The notes below the pieces were generated by a model. The model had not been told where the DNA came from. It saw only the letters and a program-made list of their open reading frames with translations, and searched no databases. Shown one piece after another: positions 35,008 to 48,566 of a stretch of 64,000 nt of DNA. This DNA is from Pseudomonas sp. 8O (GTDB lineage: Bacteria; Pseudomonadota; Gammaproteobacteria; Pseudomonadales; Pseudomonadaceae), in contig NZ_LR733264.1 in the NCBI RefSeq assembly GCF_902506495.1, positions 1-64,000 of the forward strand, read 5' to 3'. Position 1 is the first letter of the stretch. Each line of letters starts with the position of its first letter. Both the position numbers and the translations under genes were made by a program.

Positions 35008-36387
35008 ATGTCCGAACCTACTGCTTTGAGTCTCATCCCTCCTGTCGTAGTCCTGACCCTCGCCATCTGGCTGCGTCGCCCCATCCTTGCCTTGCTGGTC
35101 GGTGCCTGCAGCGGTCTGTTGCTGCTCTCGCCCCAGGATGCGCTGGGTAGCTTCGCGGAAATCTCGCTGAAGGTGATGCAGGACGAAACCATCGGTTGGC
35201 TCATCCTGGTGTGCGGCAGCTTCGGTGCGTTGATCGCCCTGCTGGTGCGTACCGGTGGTGCCCTGGCCTTCGGTCGCAGCGCGCTGAAGCTGGCCAAGGG
35301 GCGTCGCTCCTCGCTGTTGATGACTTTCGTGCTCGGCGTGGTGATCTTCGTCGACGACTACCTCAATGCCTTGACGGTGGGCGAGACCATGAAACGCGTC
35401 ACCGACCGTTTCAGTGTTTCGCGCGAAAAGCTGGCTTACGTGGTGGATTCCACCGCTGCACCGATCTGCGTACTGGTTCCGCTGTCCACCTGGGCGGTGT
35501 TCTTTGGCGGCCTGCTGGAGAACAATGGCATCGCCGAGAGTGGTCAGGGCATCAACGTCTATATCCAGGCTATTCCCTACATGCTCTACGCCTGGGCTGC
35601 GGTGCTGCTGGTGCTGCTGGTGGCTGCCGGGCTATTCCCGGATATCGGGCCGATGCGCAAGGCCGAGTTGCAGGCGCGCCACGGCTCCGCCGGTGCCATG
35701 CACGTTGGCGAGCTGAGCCCCGAGCACAATTACTCGATGAAATCACTGGAAGAGGAGTTCGAGGGGGCCGACAAGGAGGGGGGCAAGCTGCATAACTTCC
35801 TGGTGCCGCTGGCCATGCTGGTCGGCTTCACCGTGTATTTCGACATCGACGTGTGGATGGGCATGATCGCCACCATGTTGCTGACTCTGCCGTTCTATCT
35901 GGTACAGCGCTTGATGCCGCTGTCAGAGATGCTCGATCAGATGGTCGACGGCTTCAAGACGATGCTTCCGGCCATCGGCATCTGCGTGGCGGCTTTCGTC
36001 TTCAAGGATGTCTGCGATCAACTGATGCTGCCGCAGTACGTGGTCGAGACGCTCAAACCTTACATGACGCCGCAGATGCTGCCGGCCATGGTGTTCCTGT
36101 GCATGGCGGTGCTGTCGTTCGCCACTGGCTCGTCCTGGGGCATCTTCGCCGTGACCATCCCGATCGTCATGCCCCTGGCCTACGCCCTGGGTGCGGACAT
36201 TCCATTGGTGATCGGTGCACTGATGTCGGCCGCCGCCTTTGGCAGTCAGGCCTGCTTCTACAGCGACTCCACTGTGCTGGCGGCACAGGGCTCGGGCTGC
36301 AACCTGATCAGCCATGCGATCACTCAGCTGCCTTATACGCTGGTCGCCGCCGCAGTGGCTTTTGTGGGCTTCATTATCGTCGCCTGA
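35008..36387 (+). CDS. NhaC-family Na+/H+ antiporter
   Basis: An inner-membrane protein of 459 residues with about a dozen hydrophobic segments and the internal duplication of the NhaC superfamily (Pfam Na_H_antiporter). The first half holds FVDDYLNALTVGETMKRVTD and STAAPICVLVPLSTWAVFF. The second holds ATGSSWGIFAVTIPIVMPLA and AAFGSQACFYSDST. Polar residues in these segments probably bind the ion. The substrate is not certain, since relatives include malate/lactate antiporters. ATG 35008 was chosen; a TTG three codons upstream is possible. It occupies the position next to rplQ, ahead of catalase. Confidence 0.8.
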   Translation: MSEPTALSLIPPVVVLTLAIWLRRPILALLVGACSGLLLLSPQDALGSFAEISLKVMQDETIGWLILVCGSFGALIALLVRTGGALAFGRSALKLAKGRRSSLLMTFVLGVVIFVDDYLNALTVGETMKRVTDRFSVSREKLAYVVDSTAAPICVLVPLSTWAVFFGGLLENNGIAESGQGINVYIQAIPYMLYAWAAVLLVLLVAAGLFPDIGPMRKAELQARHGSAGAMHVGELSPEHNYSMKSLEEEFEGADKEGGKLHNFLVPLAMLVGFTVYFDIDVWMGMIATMLLTLPFYLVQRLMPLSEMLDQMVDGFKTMLPAIGICVAAFVFKDVCDQLMLPQYVVETLKPYMTPQMLPAMVFLCMAVLSFATGSSWGIFAVTIPIVMPLAYALGADIPLVIGALMSAAAFGSQACFYSDSTVLAAQGSGCNLISHAITQLPYTLVAAAVAFVGFIIVA

Positions 36388-36407
36388 ATCTCGTTGCTCA
36401 TCCTTGG

Positions 36408-36436
36408 AAAAGCGGGCCCTGGTTGCCCGTTTTTTC
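36408..36436 (+). terminator. Terminator after antiporter gene
   Basis: A short stem (GCGGGC/GCCCGT, 36412-36417 with 36425-36430), extendable by A-T pairs, followed by TTTTTT. Confidence 0.7.
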
Positions 36437-36455
36437 ATGGCGTGCTCGAAAGAAA

Positions 36456-36474
36456 ATAACTATCGAGTCGTTAT
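36456..36474. promoter_or_regulatory. Inverted repeat upstream of katG
   Basis: ATAAC-N9-GTTAT lies about 100 bases before the katG start. It could be an operator; OxyR is the obvious candidate regulator for katG, but the match to the ATAG-N7-CTAT pattern is poor. Confidence 0.3.
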
Positions 36475-36511
36475 GCTTCATGAATTGGTTCGCTTGGCAA
36501 AGCGGGTCTAG

Positions 36512-38722
<2,211 letters not shown>

Positions 38723-38758
38723 GCCTGAGTGGCGCACCGGTGGTGCGTCAGTAAACCG

Positions 38759-38790
38759 CAACGCCTCCCTCGTGGAGGCGTTGTGCTTTT
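38759..38790 (+). terminator. Terminator after katG
   Basis: Stem AACGCCTCC/GGAGGCGTT (38760-38768 with 38774-38782), loop CTCGT, then GTGCTTTT. Confidence 0.8.
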
Positions 38791-38857
38791 GCTTGACCGA
38801 ACCGGGCCTCAGGCGGAGCATTGCCCTCTGCTCACGAACGCAACAAGGATTGCCGGC

Positions 38858-39322
38858 ATGAAAGGCCATACCGAAGTCATCGACTATCTCAAGCATCTGC
38901 TCAAGGGCGAGTTGGCCGCGCGCGACCAGTACTTCATCCATTCGCGGCTGTATGAGGATTGGGGCTTCAGCAAACTCTACGAGCGCATCAACCACGAGAT
39001 GGAAGAGGAAACCCAGCACGCCGATGCCCTGCTCAAGCGCATCATCTTTCTTGAGGGCGTGCCGGACATGGCACCCAACCCCTTCAAGTACGGGCAGACC
39101 GTGCCCGAAGCGCTGAAGCTGGATCTGGCCCTGGAATACGAAGTACGCGCTGCCCTGAGCAAGGGCATCGAGCTGTGCGAGAAACACCAGGATTATCAGA
39201 CCCGCGACATCCTCCTGGTCCAGCTCAAGGATACCGAGGAAGACCACGCCTACTGGCTGGAGATTCAGCTGCAACTGATCGACAAACTGGGGCTGGAGAA
39301 GTACCTGCAGAGCCAGATGTAA
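38858..39322 (+). CDS. ftnA: Ferritin-like iron storage protein (FtnA, formerly BfrA)
   Basis: A 154-residue four-helix protein of the bacterioferritin family, storing iron in a 24-mer shell. Ferroxidase ligands align with E. coli Bfr: E18, E51, H54 and C-terminal DTEEDH. The haem-binding methionine at position 52 of true bacterioferritin is T52 here (EETQH), so it probably does not bind haem in the canonical way. This matches the P. aeruginosa protein renamed FtnA. The ATG at 38858 gives the family N terminus [11 protein letters not shown]. Neighbouring katG links iron storage to peroxide defence. Confidence 0.9.
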   Translation: MKGHTEVIDYLKHLLKGELAARDQYFIHSRLYEDWGFSKLYERINHEMEEETQHADALLKRIIFLEGVPDMAPNPFKYGQTVPEALKLDLALEYEVRAALSKGIELCEKHQDYQTRDILLVQLKDTEEDHAYWLEIQLQLIDKLGLEKYLQSQM

Positions 39323-39323
39323 T

Positions 39324-39379
39324 GTAGGGTGCGCCGTGCGCACCGATACTTAGGCTGAGGTGCGCGCGGTGCACCCTAC
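39324..39379. repeat. REP pair, GTAGGGTGCG family
   Basis: Two inverted palindromic units start two bases after the ftnA stop; the unit begins GTAGGGTGCGCC and the partner ends GGTGCACCCTAC. Confidence 0.8.
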
Positions 39380-39397
39380 GGTGGGTTGTCCATCATG

Positions 39398-39425
39398 AAA
39401 GAGCCCCGCATGTGCGGGGCTCTTT
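39398..39425. terminator. Bidirectional terminator between ftnA and uvrA
   Basis: A 13-bp palindrome AAAGAGCCCCGCA/TGCGGGGCTCTTT serves both the plus-strand ftnA and the minus-strand uvrA, which converge here. Confidence 0.85.
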
Positions 39426-39429
39426 CGTG

Positions 39430-42264
<2,835 letters not shown>

Positions 42265-42265
42265 T

Positions 42266-42409
42266 TAGGGAACCTCTAAAAGCTATCTGCGTTGCAAGCG
42301 CTGCGTTGAAAGCCGGCTCAGAATGCTCATTTACAGCTCGTAAGCTGCGCTTCTTCGCCTACTTTCGCCTTGCGCTAGCTGCCTCGCTAACGCTTTTACA
42401 GGCTCCCTA
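42266..42409. repeat. MITE-like element, copy 1
   Basis: A 144-base segment bounded by inverted TAGGGA(A/G)CCT termini (42266-42275 and 42400-42409), with the terminal similarity continuing into TAAAAGC. The core GCTCAGAATGCTCATTTACA (42316-42335) matches the core of the 54289 element at 18 of 20 positions. No coding capacity. Confidence 0.6.
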
Positions 42410-42540
42410 CAACGGCCTCGCTGGGCGGGCGGAAAACGGTCGAGTATAGGGCCTGGCGCTACCCTGCGGCAAAGTGTGCGCCTGTGCCGAAACGACGACG
42501 GCTGCTAGAATCGCCGGCTGATTTCCTCAGGGTTTATTCG

Positions 42541-43935
42541 ATGCACGATCCGCACAGCGAGCGCATGAGTAGTAGCGAGACCCGCGCGGCCGGCGGCCTG
42601 GCTATGGTGTTCGCGTTTCGTATGCTGGGTATGTTCATGGTGCTGCCGGTGCTGGCCACCTACGGCATGGATCTGGCGGGCAGCACGCCTGCGCTGATCG
42701 GCCTGGCCATCGGTGCCTATGGCCTGACCCAGGCTGTGCTGCAAATTCCCTTCGGCATGCTCAGTGACCGTATTGGCCGGCGCCCGGTGATCTACGCCGG
42801 CTTGCTGATTTTTGCTGCAGGCAGCGTGCTGGCGGCCAATGCCGATTCGATCTGGGGCGTGATCGCCGGGCGTGTGCTGCAGGGCGCCGGTGCGATTTCT
42901 GCAGCGGTAATGGCGCTGTTGTCGGATCTGACCCGTGAGCAGCATCGCACCAAGGCCATGGCCATGATCGGCATGAGCATTGGCCTGTCGTTCGCCGTGG
43001 CCATGGTCGTTGGTCCGCTGCTGACTCGCGCCTTCGGCCTGTCCGGTCTGTTCTGGGCGACGGCGGCGATGGCGTTGCTCGGCATTCTGATCGTCGCCGG
43101 CATCGTGCCGAAAGACGCTGGCCCGCTGCAGCATCGTGAATCAGGCGTGGCGGCGCAGGCGCTGTGGCCGACCCTCAGGCACACCGACCTGCTGCGTCTG
43201 GACTTCGCCATCCTGGCTCTGCATGCGGTGCTCATGGCCAGTTTCGTCGCCTTGCCGCTGGCGCTGGTGGAGCAGGGCGGGTTGGTCAAGGAAGAGCACT
43301 GGTGGGTGTATCTCACCGCGCTGTTGATCGGTTTCTTCGGCATGGTGCCGTTCATCATCTATGGCGAGAAAAAGCGCCAGATGAAGCGCGTGCTGCTCGG
43401 TGCCGTCAGCGTGTTGTTGGCTTGCGAGCTCTACTTCGCCTTCTTCGGCAGCAGCCTGCGGGCGCTGGTACTGGGTATCGTGGTGTTCTTCACCGCCTTC
43501 AACCTGCTCGAAGCCTCGCTGCCGTCACTGGTCAGCAAGGTGGCGCCGGCAGGCGGCAAGGGCACTGCGATGGGCGTCTATTCCACCAGCCAGTTCCTCG
43601 GCGCAGCCCTGGGCGGCATTCTCGGCGGCTGGCTTTACCAGCACATAGGCCTGAGCAGTGTGTTCATCGGCTGCGCCGCGCTCTGTGCAATTTGGCTGGC
43701 TATTGCTGTTACTATGCGCGAACCGCCGTACGTGACCAGTTTGCGCCTGCCGCTCGATGCCGCGGCACTGGCCGATGTCGGACTGGTCGAACGCCTCAAG
43801 GCAACGCCGGGAGTGGCGGACGCCGTGGTGGTGGTCGACGAAGCGGCCATCTATATCAAAGTCGATACCCAACAAGTGGATCGCACGACGCTGGAAAGCC
43901 TGATCATATCGGCACCGGCGGCGTGCCGAGTCTAG
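42541..43935 (+). CDS. MFS transporter, YajR-like, with C-terminal soluble domain
   Basis: A 464-residue inner-membrane protein with twelve hydrophobic segments and the MFS motif A between TM2 and TM3 (GMLSDRIGRRPVI). After the last helix a soluble tail of about 70 residues (about 395-464) has a ferredoxin-like pattern (VERLKATPGVADAVVVVDEAAIYIKVD). This resembles the YAM domain of E. coli YajR. The substrate is unknown. ATG 42541 matches relatives (MHDPHSERMS); a start at 42484 would add an unusual basic leader. It keeps its P. aeruginosa position between uvrA and ssb. Confidence 0.85.
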   Translation: MHDPHSERMSSSETRAAGGLAMVFAFRMLGMFMVLPVLATYGMDLAGSTPALIGLAIGAYGLTQAVLQIPFGMLSDRIGRRPVIYAGLLIFAAGSVLAANADSIWGVIAGRVLQGAGAISAAVMALLSDLTREQHRTKAMAMIGMSIGLSFAVAMVVGPLLTRAFGLSGLFWATAAMALLGILIVAGIVPKDAGPLQHRESGVAAQALWPTLRHTDLLRLDFAILALHAVLMASFVALPLALVEQGGLVKEEHWWVYLTALLIGFFGMVPFIIYGEKKRQMKRVLLGAVSVLLACELYFAFFGSSLRALVLGIVVFFTAFNLLEASLPSLVSKVAPAGGKGTAMGVYSTSQFLGAALGGILGGWLYQHIGLSSVFIGCAALCAIWLAIAVTMREPPYVTSLRLPLDAAALADVGLVERLKATPGVADAVVVVDEAAIYIKVDTQQVDRTTLESLIISAPAACRV

Positions 43936-43944
43936 GAGAACGTT

Positions 43945-44436
43945 ATGGCCCGTGGGGTTAACAAAGTCATTCTGGTCGGTACCTGCGGCCAGGACCCGGA
44001 AACACGCTACCTGCCCAGCGGCAACGCGGTCACCAACCTGAGCCTGGCCACCAGCGAGCAGTGGACCGACAAGCAGACCGGGCAGAAGGTCGAGAAGACC
44101 GAATGGCACCGCGTCGCCCTGTTCGGCAAGGTCGCCGAGATCGCCGGCGAGTACCTGCGCAAGGGTTCGCAGGTGTACATCGAAGGCAAGCTGCAGACCC
44201 GCGAGTGGGAAAAGGACGGCATCAAGCGCTACACCACCGAGATCATCGTCGACATGCAGGGCACCATGCAGCTGCTGGGCGGTCGTCCGAGCGGTGATGA
44301 AGGCGGCGCTCCGCGTCAATCGCGTCCGGCCCCGCAGCGCGAGCCGCAGCAGGCCCCGCGTCAGGAGCGTCCTGCGCCGCAGCAGGCTCAGCCAGCGCCT
44401 GACTACGACAGCTTTGATGACGATATCCCGTTCTGA
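43945..44436 (+). CDS. ssb: Single-stranded DNA-binding protein
   Basis: 163 residues. The N-terminal OB fold (about 1-112) begins [22 protein letters not shown] Gln/Pro/Arg-rich linker (115-152) follows, then the acidic tip DDDIPF that recruits repair and replication partners. Nine bases after the transporter gene, so possibly co-transcribed. Confidence 0.98.
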   Translation: MARGVNKVILVGTCGQDPETRYLPSGNAVTNLSLATSEQWTDKQTGQKVEKTEWHRVALFGKVAEIAGEYLRKGSQVYIEGKLQTREWEKDGIKRYTTEIIVDMQGTMQLLGGRPSGDEGGAPRQSRPAPQREPQQAPRQERPAPQQAQPAPDYDSFDDDIPF

Positions 44437-44458
44437 CGCGTGATACCGAGCTGATACG

Positions 44459-44489
44459 AAAACCCCGAGGCTAACCTCGGGGTTTTTCT
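44459..44489. terminator. Terminator between ssb and GST
   Basis: Stem AACCCCGAGG/CCTCGGGGTT (44461-44470 with 44475-44484) plus T-run; serves ssb and, in the other orientation, the converging GST gene. Confidence 0.85.
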
Positions 44490-44497
44490 TTAAGGCC

Positions 44498-45103
44498 TCA
44501 GATCAGGCCTTCTGCCTTGAGCGCCTCGATCACTTTCGGGCGTGCAGCGATGCGCGCACGGTAGGCCTGCAAGCTTGGCCACGGCTCGAGTGAGAATCCG
44601 ACCGGAGCGGCCCAACCCAGTACGGTGAACAGATAGCCATCGGCTACGGTGAAATGCTCACCCAGCAGGTATTCGCGCTCCCCCATCTCCATCACGAGCC
44701 AGTTCAGACGCTTGCTCAGCAGCGTCTTTGCTGCGGCTTTCCAGTCTTCGCTCTGGGTCGGATTGAACAGGCTGCCCATCGGTTTGTGCAGTTCTGTGGA
44801 GATGAAGCTCAGCCAGCTCTGCAACTGGTAGCGCGCTTCGCTGCCATTGGCTGGCGCCAGGCCGCTTTCAGGCTTGAGGTCGGCGATGTACTGCGCGATA
44901 GCCGCTCCTTCGGTCAGTACCTTGCCGTTGTCCAGTACCAGGGCGGGGATATAACCCTTGGCGTTGATCTGGGTGAAATCGGCGCCCGACTCGGTGCGCT
45001 TGGTTTGAAGGTCAACCGCTTCCATCTCGAATTCGATACCGGCTTCGCGCAGGGCGATGTGTGGCGAGAGTGAGCAGGCGCCGGCTTTGTAGTAAAGCTT
45101 CAT
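44498..45103 (-). CDS. Glutathione S-transferase, beta class
   Basis: A 201-residue cytosolic GST with N-terminal thioredoxin-like domain (MKLYYKAGACSLSPHIALREAG) and all-helical C-terminal domain (HFTVADGYLFTVLGWA). Cys10 in the GACSLSPHI motif is the glutathione-reactive residue of beta-class enzymes, and ESGADFTQINAKGYIPAL holds the cis-proline region. Likely detoxification. It is transcribed away from an HxlR-type regulator, suggesting that the regulator controls it. Confidence 0.9.
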   Translation of the reverse strand: MKLYYKAGACSLSPHIALREAGIEFEMEAVDLQTKRTESGADFTQINAKGYIPALVLDNGKVLTEGAAIAQYIADLKPESGLAPANGSEARYQLQSWLSFISTELHKPMGSLFNPTQSEDWKAAAKTLLSKRLNWLVMEMGEREYLLGEHFTVADGYLFTVLGWAAPVGFSLEPWPSLQAYRARIAARPKVIEALKAEGLI

Positions 45104-45174
45104 GCGAGATTCCTTGTGTTCATGGGTGGAGGGTGGGCGCGAAAGAGCTTACTCTTTGCTTTCTTTTGAGCAAG

Positions 45175-45190
45175 TACCCACCTACTGGTA
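45175..45190. promoter_or_regulatory. Possible HxlR operator in divergent gap
   Basis: TACC-N8-GGTA inverted half-sites lie in the 105-base gap between the GST gene and the HxlR gene. The symmetric position supports an operator, but the motif is short. Confidence 0.3.
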
Positions 45191-45208
45191 AGTATTGGAG
45201 TCACTGCG

Positions 45209-45622
45209 ATGCCCGATGACGTCCGCCTCGGCAATGTATTCAGTGGCGTTTGCCCAGCGCGCCATGTGCTCGCAGTGATCGCTGACAAGTGGTCGCTGCT
45301 GCTGATCCACGCGCTGGCGCATGGCGGCACCTTGCGCACCGCCGAGTTGCGTCGGCGTGTCGAGGGCATCTCGGAGAAGATGCTGATTCAGACGATTCGC
45401 CGCCTGGAGCGCTTTGGTCTAGTCGCACGCCAGGCCTACGCCGAGGTGCCACCTCGCGTGGAGTACTCGTTGACGCCGCTGGGGCATTCGCTCAGCGAGC
45501 CGATTCGCGCCATCGACCACTGGGTGGAGCGCAATGTCGCCGAGATCGCCCGGGCGCAGCAAGCCTTCGATCAAGCCGGAGAACCTGCTACCGATCCACT
45601 GCAGCGCGTGATTGCAGGGTGA
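45209..45622 (+). CDS. HxlR-family transcriptional regulator
   Basis: A 137-residue winged-helix regulator: GVCPARHVLAVIADKWSLLLIHAL is the HxlR signature with a conserved cysteine (C15), a possible electrophile sensor. It is followed by LRTAELRRRVEGISEKMLIQTIRRLERFGLV as recognition helix and wing. Divergent from the GST gene. Signal unknown; regulation of the GST is inferred from layout. Confidence 0.88.
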   Translation: MPDDVRLGNVFSGVCPARHVLAVIADKWSLLLIHALAHGGTLRTAELRRRVEGISEKMLIQTIRRLERFGLVARQAYAEVPPRVEYSLTPLGHSLSEPIRAIDHWVERNVAEIARAQQAFDQAGEPATDPLQRVIAG

Positions 45623-45707
45623 CGACACCGGGTAAAACCAGCAGAATATCGGCCATCATCGCCGCCACACCGGCTGGCAGAACAATTCTGGAGTCACCCG
45701 AGCCACC

Positions 45708-46592
45708 ATGCGAATGCGCCTGATGCTGCTGGGCGGCGGTAGCGCCCTGGGGCAAGCGCTGATCCGTCTTGGCGCCGAGGAAGATATCGGCTTCCTCGCG
45801 CCACGCCCGCCGGAAGACGGTTGGGACGCCGCCAGTCTGACCGAACTGCTCGACGAGACCCGCCCGGATGCACTGATCAACCTGGCCTACTACTTCGACT
45901 GGTTCCAGGCCGAGTCGGTGGTTGAGTCGCGCCTGCATACGCAGGAGCGCGCGGTGGAGCGTCTGGCAGAGCTGTGCCAGCACCATTCCATCGTGTTACT
46001 TCAGCCGTCCAGCTATCGGGTCTTCGATGGTTCGCGGGTTACTGCTTACAGTGAAAAGGAAGAGCCGATCCCCCTCGGGCTGCGTGGCCAGGCGTTATGG
46101 CGTCTGGAGCAGAGCGTGCGAGCGATCTGTCCGCGTCATGTGCTGCTGCGCTTTGGCTGGCTGCTCGATGACAGTCGTGAGGGGCTACTGGGGCGCTTTC
46201 TGCTGCGCGCCGAGCGCGACGATGCCCTCTATCTCGCCGATGACCGGCGCGGTAACCCGACGCCGGTGGACGATGCCGCGCGGGTGATTCTGGCGGTGCT
46301 CAAGCAGCTCGATTGCGAGTCGCCCCTGTGGGGCACCTATCACTACGGAGGCCATGAAGCGAGTACGTCGCTGAGCCTGGGGCAGGCGGTACTGAGTGAG
46401 GCGCGTCACTATCGCAGCAATCTGGTCGAGGATGTCGCGCCGCAAGCGCACGCCGCTCGTCCGGATGCAGTCGATGAGCCGCAGCACGCCGTGCTGGCCT
46501 GCAAGAAGATTCTTCACACCTTCGGCATCAAGCCGCGCGCTTGGCGCTCTGCTCTGCCGAGCTTACTGGATCGTTACTATCGCCATGGCTGA
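45708..46592 (+). CDS. RmlD-like sugar-nucleotide-binding protein
   Basis: 294 residues resembling dTDP-4-dehydrorhamnose reductase. The N-terminal Rossmann glycine motif is present (LLGGGSALGQAL), along with ALINLAYYFDWFQAE and PSSYRVFDGSRVTAYSEKEEPIPLGLRGQALWRLE. The catalytic YxxxK of extended short-chain dehydrogenases is not seen where expected (LRGQALWRLE), so it may be a binding or non-redox relative. It overlaps the epimerase gene by eight bases. A homologous pair precedes oprG in P. aeruginosa. Confidence 0.75.
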   Translation: MRMRLMLLGGGSALGQALIRLGAEEDIGFLAPRPPEDGWDAASLTELLDETRPDALINLAYYFDWFQAESVVESRLHTQERAVERLAELCQHHSIVLLQPSSYRVFDGSRVTAYSEKEEPIPLGLRGQALWRLEQSVRAICPRHVLLRFGWLLDDSREGLLGRFLLRAERDDALYLADDRRGNPTPVDDAARVILAVLKQLDCESPLWGTYHYGGHEASTSLSLGQAVLSEARHYRSNLVEDVAPQAHAARPDAVDEPQHAVLACKKILHTFGIKPRAWRSALPSLLDRYYRHG

Positions 46593-47508
46593 ATTTCTCG
46601 TAACGGGTGGTGCGGGCTTTATCGGTTCAAACCTGGTCGACGCCTTGCTGGCCGCTGGGCACGGAGTGCGCGTGCTGGACAATCTGTCCATGGGCAAGCG
46701 CAGCAACCTGCCGCTGGACAACCCGCGTTTGCGCTTCATCGAGGGCGACGTCGCCGATGCCGAGGTGGTCGCGCAGGCGGTCGCTGGTTGCGCAGGTGTG
46801 GCGCATCTGGCAGCGGTAGCGTCGGTGCAGGCTTCGGTGGATGATCCGGTGTCCACGCACCAGAGCAATTTCATCGGCACCCTGAATGTCTGCGAGGCCA
46901 TGCGCCAGCATGGCGTGCGACGCGTGGTCTATGCCTCCAGCGCGGCCATCTATGGCAACAACGGCGAGGGCGTAGCCATCGACGAAGCGACCGCCAAGGC
47001 GCCGCTGACGCCCTATGCGGCCGACAAGCTGGCCGGCGAGCACTACCTGGATTTCTACCGCCGCCAGCATGCTCTGGAGCCGGCGGTGTTTCGTTTCTTC
47101 AATATCTTCGGGCCGCGCCAGGATCCATCATCGCCGTACTCCGGGGTGATCAGCATCTTCACCCAGCGCGCGCAGCAGGGGCTGCCGATCAGCGTCTTCG
47201 GTGATGGTGAGCAGACTCGCGATTTCTTTTATGTCGGTGATCTGGTCGTGCTGTTGATGCAGGGCTTGCTCAGCGAGCAGGTGGTGAGTGATCCGCTCAA
47301 TGTGGGGTGGAGCCAGGCGGTAAGCCTCAATCAATTGCTGGCTGAGATCGGCGTGCTTTGCGGCGGTTTGCCGCCGGTGACGCACTTACCGGCACGCGCT
47401 GGCGATATTCGCCATTCGCGTGCTGACAATGCGCGCTTGCAGGCTCACTACCGCATGCCAGAGCAGACGCCGCTGCGTGAAGGATTGCGCCAACTGCTCG
47501 GGCTGTAA
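46585..47508 (+). CDS. NAD-dependent epimerase/dehydratase
   Basis: A 307-residue extended short-chain dehydrogenase with NAD-binding GGAGFIG, catalytic region YASSAAIYG and YxxxK at PYAADK. The C-terminal part (GDGEQTRDFFYVGDL) resembles UDP-glucose 4-epimerase relatives. It probably modifies a nucleotide sugar for surface polysaccharide, but the substrate is not predictable. The ATG at 46585 overlaps the preceding gene. Confidence 0.88.
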   Translation: MAEFLVTGGAGFIGSNLVDALLAAGHGVRVLDNLSMGKRSNLPLDNPRLRFIEGDVADAEVVAQAVAGCAGVAHLAAVASVQASVDDPVSTHQSNFIGTLNVCEAMRQHGVRRVVYASSAAIYGNNGEGVAIDEATAKAPLTPYAADKLAGEHYLDFYRRQHALEPAVFRFFNIFGPRQDPSSPYSGVISIFTQRAQQGLPISVFGDGEQTRDFFYVGDLVVLLMQGLLSEQVVSDPLNVGWSQAVSLNQLLAEIGVLCGGLPPVTHLPARAGDIRHSRADNARLQAHYRMPEQTPLREGLRQLLGL

Positions 47509-47598
47509 GCTGCCGGAAACGTGAGGCGCCGCGACGGTTAGATCCCGTGGTTGTGCCGTTCCGTATGCGCTGTGCGCGGCGAAAAATGCGCCTTCATC

Positions 47599-47680
47599 GG
47601 TGCGCGCGGCGCACCCTACGCATAGCCGGGCTATCGGCGTGCTATCCGGAGCACGCACCGTAGGGTGCGCCGTGCGCACC
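47599..47680. repeat. REP units, GTAGGGTGCG family
   Basis: Two oppositely oriented palindromic units, 47599-47619 and 47660-47680, separated by about 40 bases, between the epimerase and oprG genes. Confidence 0.75.
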
Positions 47681-47713
47681 AAAGGTAGCTCGGGCTGCGC
47701 ATCGGGGAAATGA

Positions 47714-47742
47714 AAAAGCCGGCATCTGCCGGCTTCTTCATT
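47714..47742. terminator. Bidirectional terminator epimerase/oprG
   Basis: Stem AAGCCGGCA/TGCCGGCTT (47716-47724 with 47727-47735), flanked by A-rich and T-rich runs, between converging genes. Confidence 0.75.
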
Positions 47743-47755
47743 TCTGCGAGGGCTG

Positions 47756-48448
47756 TCAGAACTTGTAGCCCAGGCCGACCATGTAGATGAGGGGGTCGAC
47801 GTCCACGTCGACCTTGGCCCGTACGCCAAGCGCAGTGTTGTCGACGTAAGCGGTGGTGTCGATATCGATATAGCGCACCTGTGCGTTGATCATCAGGCTG
47901 TCGGTCAGCATGTAGTCGGCGCCTACCTGCCAGGCGAGACCCCAGGAGTTCTTGGCGCGGAAGTTGTTGAAGCCATTGGCGCTGGCAGCGCTGCCGACGT
48001 GCTCGTCGAAGATCCAGGTGTAGTTGATACCGGCGCCAACATAGGGCTGGAAGGCCGACTTGGCGTCCAGCGGGTAGTACACCAGGCTCAGGGTCGGTGG
48101 CAGGTGCTTGAGCGAGCCCAGCTTGCCATTGGCTGCATCGAGGACGGTGCCTTTGATCTTCACATCGTGTTCGAACGGCGTTGCCGCCAGCAACTCGATG
48201 CCCAGATTGTCGGTGAGCATGTAGGCGAAGTTCAGACCCAGCTGAGTATCACTGTTCAGGGTTGCCTTGCCGCCCAGGTCGGTGCCGGCGAGACCGCCAC
48301 GATCGACCTTGACGCTGGACGAGTCGGCCTCCGGATTGACAGTTATAGCGCCTGCACGGATGAGGATGTCGCCAGCCTGGTGGGCTTGGGCGACGGGGGC
48401 GGCGATGGCCAGGGCCAGCAGCGAGGCAGTGAACAGTGATTTGTACAT
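47756..48448 (-). CDS. oprG: Outer-membrane protein OprG (OmpW family)
   Basis: 230 residues with a signal peptide cleaved after AQA (about residue 22) and an eight-stranded beta barrel typical of OmpW. Landmarks are AGAITVNPE near the mature N terminus, DNLGIELLAATPFEHD, and the terminal aromatic VGLGYKF recognised by the Bam complex. OmpW-family barrels let small hydrophobic or amino-acid substrates cross the outer membrane. In P. aeruginosa oprG is anaerobically induced, consistent with the ANR-like box upstream. The start ATG 48448 follows GGAG. Confidence 0.93.
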   Translation of the reverse strand: MYKSLFTASLLALAIAAPVAQAHQAGDILIRAGAITVNPEADSSSVKVDRGGLAGTDLGGKATLNSDTQLGLNFAYMLTDNLGIELLAATPFEHDVKIKGTVLDAANGKLGSLKHLPPTLSLVYYPLDAKSAFQPYVGAGINYTWIFDEHVGSAASANGFNNFRAKNSWGLAWQVGADYMLTDSLMINAQVRYIDIDTTAYVDNTALGVRAKVDVDVDPLIYMVGLGYKF

Positions 48449-48491
48449 AGCGAGCTCCAGTTCGAGTCGGTTGTGTCTTTGGCTGAAATCA

Positions 48492-48532
48492 ATGCTAAGC
48501 CAAGCAACAATCCACTTTTTGACCTGGCTCAA
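48492..48532 (-). promoter_or_regulatory. Candidate ANR/Fnr-controlled oprG promoter
   Basis: On the minus strand TTGAGCCAGGTCAA (48532-48519) matches the ANR consensus TTGAT-N4-ATCAA in 8 of 10 defined bases. A TAGCAT -10 box (48497-48492) lies downstream, placing the ANR site close to -41.5, the class II activator position. Confidence 0.55.
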
Positions 48533-48566
48533 TAGATCGGCGCGCTCTGTTGCGGTGTTTTGTCCA

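Noticed and set aside
42265-42540. LexA (SOS) box for uvrA and the divergent gene
   Set aside because: No CTG-N10-CAG palindrome found; the gap is mostly the MITE-like element.
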